The notes beneath the pieces are model-generated. The model was not told the DNA's origin. It did not search any database and saw only the letters and a program-made list of their open reading frames with translations. Below, in pieces: positions 60,401 through 64,000 of a stretch of 64,000 nt of DNA. The stretch is from assembly GCA_964429135.1 (NCBI GenBank), contig CAYSAU010000001.1:236300-300299 (forward strand), written 5' to 3'. Position numbers and translations under genes: made by a program. This DNA comes from CAZSDU01 sp964429135. Lineage in GTDB: Bacteria; Bacteroidota; Bacteroidia; Bacteroidales; FEN-979. Position 1 is the stretch's first letter, and every line of letters starts with the position of its first letter.

Positions 60401-61162
60401 AACAAAAACATTGGTAAAGCGGTTATAGGAAAATTCAGGACCACTTCCGTGGTGACAATTTGCTGTTGTTACATTGCACCAGGAATACATGATTGTATTA
60501 GCACAGATATTATTGATGGTCACGTAATTGGAGCTAAGCGGGAGGAAAGCAATATTTTCTGCATTGTTGGTGAAGAGGTTGGGAGGGGTTGTACCGCAAC
60601 CTGGTCCGCTGATCAGGAACCCGAAGGCATCATTATATTGACCACAATAACCATCAAATTCTTCTGAAGAGAAGACATATCTGAAGGTGACAATATCCGT
60701 TTCTGGTTGAAAATCGAATTCAAGGATAGATTTGTCCTTGGATGTAGCAGGGTTCATCAGGACATTGAGATCAGGGTCGCTTCCTGATCCTGTATTGGTG
60801 CTTGCAGGCGTGCAGTTTTCCAAGGGGAGGCAATTCCCTGTAATCGCACCGGCCACATTGCCTGAACTTAAAATAATGCCTCCGGTAAGTTTCAGCTTGT
60901 CCTGTGCAGTTCCGGTCGTGGTGAAATTACCGATCTGGTTGGCTTCATTGGTTGAATGGGTCTTAATGACAGCTGTGCTGCCGTTAAATTTCGCTGTTCC
61001 GGGAATTATATTAATACCGGTTCCGAGCAGGTAAGTGCTGATAAATTGCTCAGGGGTCATATTGATGTCAGATCCTTTGTTTACCGTCAACTGACCGAAA
61101 AGGTGTAAGGGGAAGAGCATCCCCGAAAACATCAAAATATACTTTAACCACTTGTCGGCCAT
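57407..61162 (-). CDS. Choice-of-anchor L / Ig-like repeat / FISUMP surface protein (1251 aa)
   Basis: It has a signal peptide (WLKYILMFSGMLFPLHLFG), then a choice-of-anchor-L-type domain (about 35-290; DIVTFRYVFSSEEFDGYC), and a Calx-beta-like domain (about 310-400). About seven Ig-like repeats of about 78 residues each (with TLSGGxPxGGTYSGxGV strands, about 480-900) follow. It ends in a FISUMP domain (about 1080-1251; WMMKNLNWGG, CPPGWHVPTAIEWQDL), the Fibrobacter major-paralogous-protein module. No T9SS sorting domain is present. The last about 200 residues are nearly identical to the end of the next upstream gene (61170-64000). A role in surface attachment is inferred. It starts 7 bases after its paralogue's stop. 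Confidence 0.88.
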   Translation of the reverse strand: MADKWLKYILMFSGMLFPLHLFGQLTVNKGSDINMTPEQFISTYLLGTGINIIPGTAKFNGSTAVIKTHSTNEANQIGNFTTTGTAQDKLKLTGGIILSSGNVAGAITGNCLPLENCTPASTNTGSGSDPDLNVLMNPATSKDKSILEFDFQPETDIVTFRYVFSSEEFDGYCGQYNDAFGFLISGPGCGTTPPNLFTNNAENIAFLPLSSNYVTINNICANTIMYSWCNVTTANCHHGSGPEFSYNRFTNVFVATKTVTPCAIYHMKIALGDAGDEIFDSGVFLEENSFSSNNITFNNTYTIPTLGENMIEGCSNAAVNFAIANPKTTDFVADYTLGGSATPDGPSVSDPDYGITPLPSGTPVPTSITIPAGETEANLMLYAYQDANDAEGDETVSFTVTNYTCSGSSSNTNTLIIKNNLSLGVQIDPLPAFCLGESVSLNASVAGGQPVYEYAWNDGSTENPHTVTPVLGNNTYSVNVTDGCSTTANDDILVVGNPPPFLTFPPLSAVCINSAGFTLNTASPAGGTYSGPGVTGGMFIPATAGAGVHTLTYTYSDANGCVNSINQNITVHTLPNVNLPVFQPLCVNAPPVMLSGGTPFGGSYSGPGVVSGLFSPSIAGEGTHTITYTYTDGNGCSNTANNTILVHGIPVVTLADFSGIRINASSIVLSGGLPAGGVFSGTGVSFGNFNPALAGAGSHPITYTVTDGNNCTNFTTKPIQVYELPVITFGNLPAVCVDHPPIVLSGALPPGGSYSGPGVISGLFNPGLAGAGFHVITYTYTDANGCVNSASGSILVNPLPTITLADFSEVCVNSAPVTLSGGIPTGGTYSGNGVSGGIFNPAIAGTGSHLITYSYTNGNGCNNLASKPILVNPLPLVDFSGPVVPEAVCQDYPSPSRYQVTANPLTTYTWSLPLPYDNKGIVSPVTGFPNMADVSWTGTGSAQIKLQAVTNKGCMDSRTKDIQINAKPVVALSACFDLVTTTNAKPFLLKGGTPLGGGGKYYIDGTEVIGALLNPSTLSVTTHTVSYRYTDANTCISTDSKTLTVKTSNAGYNCFSNVFTDPRNEDPATNKYPTFQVTANGRTTCWMMKNLNWGGTIANSLQQTDNCMVERYCPPNDNTCSSYGSFFQWDELMQYGSTPGWSKGVCPPGWHVPTAIEWQDLIDANQGNSIAGGALKDLVIATGFKGLLNGMFYYGNAWAFTAADNPNASMFWTSSFNGDKPVARGINSTNPSVAWYESSKSSAFPVRCVKD

Positions 61163-61169
61163 TTCGTTA

Positions 61170-64000
61170 TCAATCTTTTACGCACCTTACCGGGAAAGCA
61201 TTGGATTTTGAACTTTCATACAAAGATACAGAAGGATTGAATATATTGATCCCTCTGGCCAAAGATTTTTCAGAGCTGGTGGTGGAAGTCCAGTACATGG
61301 AGGCTTTCATGTTTTCCGTTGCCGTGAATACCCATTGGGAGTTCAGGAAATACATGCCATTGAGCAGGGCACGAAATCCCGTGGCAGGGATAAGATCTTT
61401 TAAAGCGCCCGCGGCAATAGCGTTGCCCTGGTAAGCATCAATAAGGTCCTGCCATTCAATGGCTGTGGGTACGTGCCATCCCGGGGGGCAAACGCCCTTG
61501 GACCATCCCGGTGTACTCCCGTATTGCATCAGTTCATCCCATTGGAACAAGGAACCATAGGAGGAACAGGTATTATCGTTGGGAGGGCAATACCGCTCCA
61601 CGACACAGTTGTCGGTCTGCTGGAGGCTGGAAGCGATATAAGTGCCCCAGTTCAGGTTTTTCATCATCCAGCAGCTAGTCCTGCCGTTAGCCGTCACCGG
61701 GAAGGTTGGATATTTGTTGGTGGCCGGATCGGAATTCCTGGGATCGGTAAACAGCCCGTTGACGCATTGGAAATTGGCATTGGAAGGTAAAACGGTGATA
61801 TCCCTTGTGGCTGTTGCCTGACAGGTATTGGCATCGGTATAAGTAAAGGTAATGGTATGGGATCCTTCCGACAGGGTGGCAGGGTTCAGCACATTGCCCG
61901 CCACTTCGGTGGTATTGATATAATATTTTCCTCCGGCTCCCAGTGGCGTCCCGCCTTTGAGCAGGAATGGCTTGGCATTGGTTGTGGTTACGACGTCAAA
62001 ACAGGCCGGGAGACTGACTACCGGGAGTGAATTGACCTGGATGTTTTTTACCGGGGAGAGGGGTCCCTGCCCGCAGGTATTGACTCCTCTGACCGACAGT
62101 TCACCGCTGGTGGCATTGGCGGCGAAACTCATGCTGATGGTATTCCCGTTATTTACCAGGGTAGCCCCACTGCCTGTATAATTCCAGAGGTAAGATTCCG
62201 AATTCAGGATGTAAGGAACCGTGTAAACCACGTTATTCCAAGTTTTACATACCCCGTCAGGTCCCGTGATATCACCGGCGGCAACCGGCCAGGGATTCAG
62301 GGTAACCGTATATTGTGGAGCAGGAGCGGAACAGCTTGCGCCGGAATAATGAATAGTTTCAACAAGGTTAAGGTTGGCCGTAGGATTGTTTCCCCACATC
62401 ACGCTGACGGTGGATCCGGTTTGTCCCCATTGTATGCTTCCGCCGGTGACTGTCCAGTTATAGGTATGCCCTGAAACGATGGGATTCACGGTATAGTTTT
62501 GCTGTGACAAACCACAGATGGGCGTTGGGCCGGTGATCACAGGGGAAGGTAATGCATTGACCGTAACTGATGCCACAGTGGGTTGTGCAGCAGTGCATCC
62601 GGTACCGATAATATAATTTACGCTGATGTTGTACGTTCCCGGTCCCAACCATTGCACCCTGACAGTAGGGTCGTGCATCCCTCCGCCGGAAATCAGGTGA
62701 CCGGCAGGCGGGATGATCCAGGAATAACTTTCCGCACCGGTTTCAGTGGAATAATCCACGATGTCGCCATCACAAACAGATAAAGTCCCGCTAATGGTAG
62801 GCGTTGGCAGGTCGTTGACGATGACGCTGGCATTTCCAGACTGGCTTTGGGAGCATTGGGTTGAACTTCCATCCCTGACACTGATCAGGTTGTAGGTGAA
62901 GGTTCCCAGAACGCTGGTGGGTACGGCCAGGGTCACGCTGTTTCCGGCAACAGTGGTGATTAACTGGTCACTACCGCCATTGAGATTATAGGTAAAGGTG
63001 TAAGGCGACGTACCAGCGTTACCGGTAAAGGTGATCAGGGGAGAAGGCAGGTTCTGGCATACCTGTGTGCTTCCCGAAATGGTGGCCGTGGGCAGTGGGT
63101 TGACCGTCACAGTGGCTGTTCCTCCCTGATCCTGAACACAGGAGGTAGTACTGGCATCCCTGACCCTGATCAGGTTATAGTTGAAGCTACCCACGGTGTT
63201 TGTGGGAACAGCAACGCTTACACTGTTTCCCGAAGTGGTGGTCACGGTCAGATCACTTCCCCCGTTGATGTTATAGGTGAAGGTATAGGGAGCAGTGGCA
63301 GAAGCTCCTGTAAAGGTAACCATTGGTTCAGAAGCATTCTGGCAAACCGCGATAGTCCCGGAGATGGTGGCCGTGGGCAGTGGTCTGACGACCACAGTGG
63401 CGCTTCCAGTCTGGGCTTGCGAACAGGCAGTGGTGCTTCCATCCTGAACACTCAGCAGGGTATAGGTGAAAGTCCCCACGGTGTTTGTGGGAACAGCAAC
63501 GCTTACACTGTTTCCCGAAGTGGTGGTCACAGTCAGATCACTTCCCCCGTTGATGTTATAAGTGAAGGTATAGGGAGCAGTGGCGGATGCTCCGGTAAAG
63601 GTGATCTGGGGGGCTGTGGCATTCTGGCAAACGGCAGTGTTTCCCGAGATGGTGGCGGTAGGCAGGGGGTTAACCACGATCGTGGCGCTTCCAGTCTGGG
63701 CTTGCGAACAGGCAGTGGTGCTTCCATCCTGAACACTCAGCAGGGTATAGGTGAAAGTCCCCACGGTGTTTGTGGGAACAGCAACGCTTACACTGTTCCC
63801 GGAAGAAGTGGTTACGGTTTGTGGACTTCCCCCGTTGATGTTATAAGTGAAAGTATAGGGAGCAGTGGCGGATGCCCCTGTAAAGGTGATTTGAGGGGCT
63901 GTGGCATTCTGGCAAACAGCAGTGCTTCCCGAGATGTTGGCCGTGGGCAGGGGGTTAACCACGATCGTGGCGCTTCCAGTCTGGGCTTGCGAACAGGCAG
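61170..64000 (-). CDS. Ig-like tandem repeat / FISUMP surface protein, 5' end cut off by the window edge
   Basis: The frame is open to the last base, so the true start and signal peptide lie outside; an internal GTG at 63962 is not a real start. The visible 943 residues begin with four full copies and one partial copy of a 95-residue repeat (PTATISG...VCQNA, YTFTYNINGGS, NTVGTFTYTLLSV). Several other PKD/Ig-like domains and a FISUMP domain (WMMKNLNWGT, CPPGWHVPTAIEWQDL) follow. The 57407-61162 gene shares the C-terminal block, including TTTNAKPFLLKGGTPLG. It is a probable surface-exposed protein with repeats that can vary in number. Confidence 0.85.
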   Translation of the reverse strand, partial: ACSQAQTGSATIVVNPLPTANISGSTAVCQNATAPQITFTGASATAPYTFTYNINGGSPQTVTTSSGNSVSVAVPTNTVGTFTYTLLSVQDGSTTACSQAQTGSATIVVNPLPTATISGNTAVCQNATAPQITFTGASATAPYTFTYNINGGSDLTVTTTSGNSVSVAVPTNTVGTFTYTLLSVQDGSTTACSQAQTGSATVVVRPLPTATISGTIAVCQNASEPMVTFTGASATAPYTFTYNINGGSDLTVTTTSGNSVSVAVPTNTVGSFNYNLIRVRDASTTSCVQDQGGTATVTVNPLPTATISGSTQVCQNLPSPLITFTGNAGTSPYTFTYNLNGGSDQLITTVAGNSVTLAVPTSVLGTFTYNLISVRDGSSTQCSQSQSGNASVIVNDLPTPTISGTLSVCDGDIVDYSTETGAESYSWIIPPAGHLISGGGMHDPTVRVQWLGPGTYNISVNYIIGTGCTAAQPTVASVTVNALPSPVITGPTPICGLSQQNYTVNPIVSGHTYNWTVTGGSIQWGQTGSTVSVMWGNNPTANLNLVETIHYSGASCSAPAPQYTVTLNPWPVAAGDITGPDGVCKTWNNVVYTVPYILNSESYLWNYTGSGATLVNNGNTISMSFAANATSGELSVRGVNTCGQGPLSPVKNIQVNSLPVVSLPACFDVVTTTNAKPFLLKGGTPLGAGGKYYINTTEVAGNVLNPATLSEGSHTITFTYTDANTCQATATRDITVLPSNANFQCVNGLFTDPRNSDPATNKYPTFPVTANGRTSCWMMKNLNWGTYIASSLQQTDNCVVERYCPPNDNTCSSYGSLFQWDELMQYGSTPGWSKGVCPPGWHVPTAIEWQDLIDAYQGNAIAAGALKDLIPATGFRALLNGMYFLNSQWVFTATENMKASMYWTSTTSSEKSLARGINIFNPSVSLYESSKSNAFPVRCVKD
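62822..64000 (-). repeat. 285-bp tandem repeats (95 aa) in the FISUMP protein gene
   Basis: Repeat units step by exactly 285 bases (boundaries near 62822, 63107, 63392, 63677 and 63962). The two units nearest the window end are almost identical at DNA level, while the older copies have diverged. This points to recent unit expansion. Confidence 0.85.

Noticed and set aside
63960..63962. GTG at 63962 as the start of the last gene
   Set aside because: The same repeat frame continues without a stop to base 64000, so this codon is an ordinary internal valine.
62822..64000. CRISPR array from regularly spaced repeats
   Set aside because: The repeats are 285 bases, in coding frame and without unique spacers; they are protein repeats.
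1..64000. tRNA, rRNA or riboswitch genes
   Set aside because: All gaps are under about 230 bases and none shows a cloverleaf, CCA end or known riboswitch core that I could recognise.

Overview
The window comes from a chromosome of a Bacteroidota (Bacteroidetes) bacterium, probably an uncultured Bacteroidales-like lineage; I would not go below class from sequence alone. The reasons are: type IX secretion (T9SS) C-terminal sorting domains on many large secreted proteins, the T9SS response regulator PorX, a fused LpxC-FabZ enzyme, a fused FeoA-FeoB transporter, the futalosine route to menaquinone, and repeated TAnnTTTG -7 boxes upstream of genes with no clear Shine-Dalgarno sequences. No rRNA, tRNA, CRISPR array, prophage or complete insertion sequence was seen. 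No gap between genes exceeds about 230 bases.

Layout. 1-11780 (minus): two very large secreted beta-sandwich / beta-helix proteins (the first cut by the window edge) flanking the heptose epimerase gene hldD. 11963-14854 (minus): a PLP decarboxylase and two futalosine-pathway genes, mqnD and mqnB. 14967-22075 (plus): an MFS transporter, then a one-nucleotide-overlapping pair of secreted proteases (C10 cysteine and S1 serine types), followed by mqnE. 22063-27250 (minus): an envelope operon of an HD phosphohydrolase, lpxD, lpxC/fabZ, lpxA and an ABC ATPase. 27337-33779 (plus): porX, tsaE, alanine dehydrogenase, aroB, aroA and a lone LutA-like protein. 33871-42497 (plus): a small secreted protein, two T9SS cargo proteins and tex joined by one-base overlaps, a beta-barrel protein and a methyltransferase. 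42481-47502 (minus): an NlpC/P60 peptidase, iron uptake (a Cys-rich FeoB partner and FeoAB), a WbqC protein and two thioredoxins. 47595-48008 (plus): a stand-alone IS1595-type zinc-ribbon protein. 48005-55501: a second C10 protease, the histidine-degradation genes hutI and ftcD, and an M3-like metallopeptidase lipoprotein. 55510-64000 (minus): a di-heme lipoprotein, a Gln-rich secreted protein, a possible 40-residue ORF, an acetyltransferase, and two tandem FISUMP-domain surface proteins (the second cut by the window end).

How it fits together. The organism puts much of its coding capacity into exported proteins that pass through the T9SS, and PorX, a regulator of that system, lies in the same window. 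Secreted C10, S1 and M3-like peptidases, alanine dehydrogenase, hutI/ftcD and an MFS carrier suggest a life based on protein and amino-acid breakdown. The lpx, hldD and WbqC genes build lipopolysaccharide. The mqn genes supply menaquinone, and feoAB brings in ferrous iron.

The most unusual signals are small repeated DNA elements inside genes. A perfect 22-bp-stem palindrome is read through in frame in hutI. A tract of eleven degenerate heptamers is read through in frame in the PLP decarboxylase. Similar heptamer-periodic tracts lie upstream of the lutA-like gene and across the 3' end of the FeoB-partner gene.
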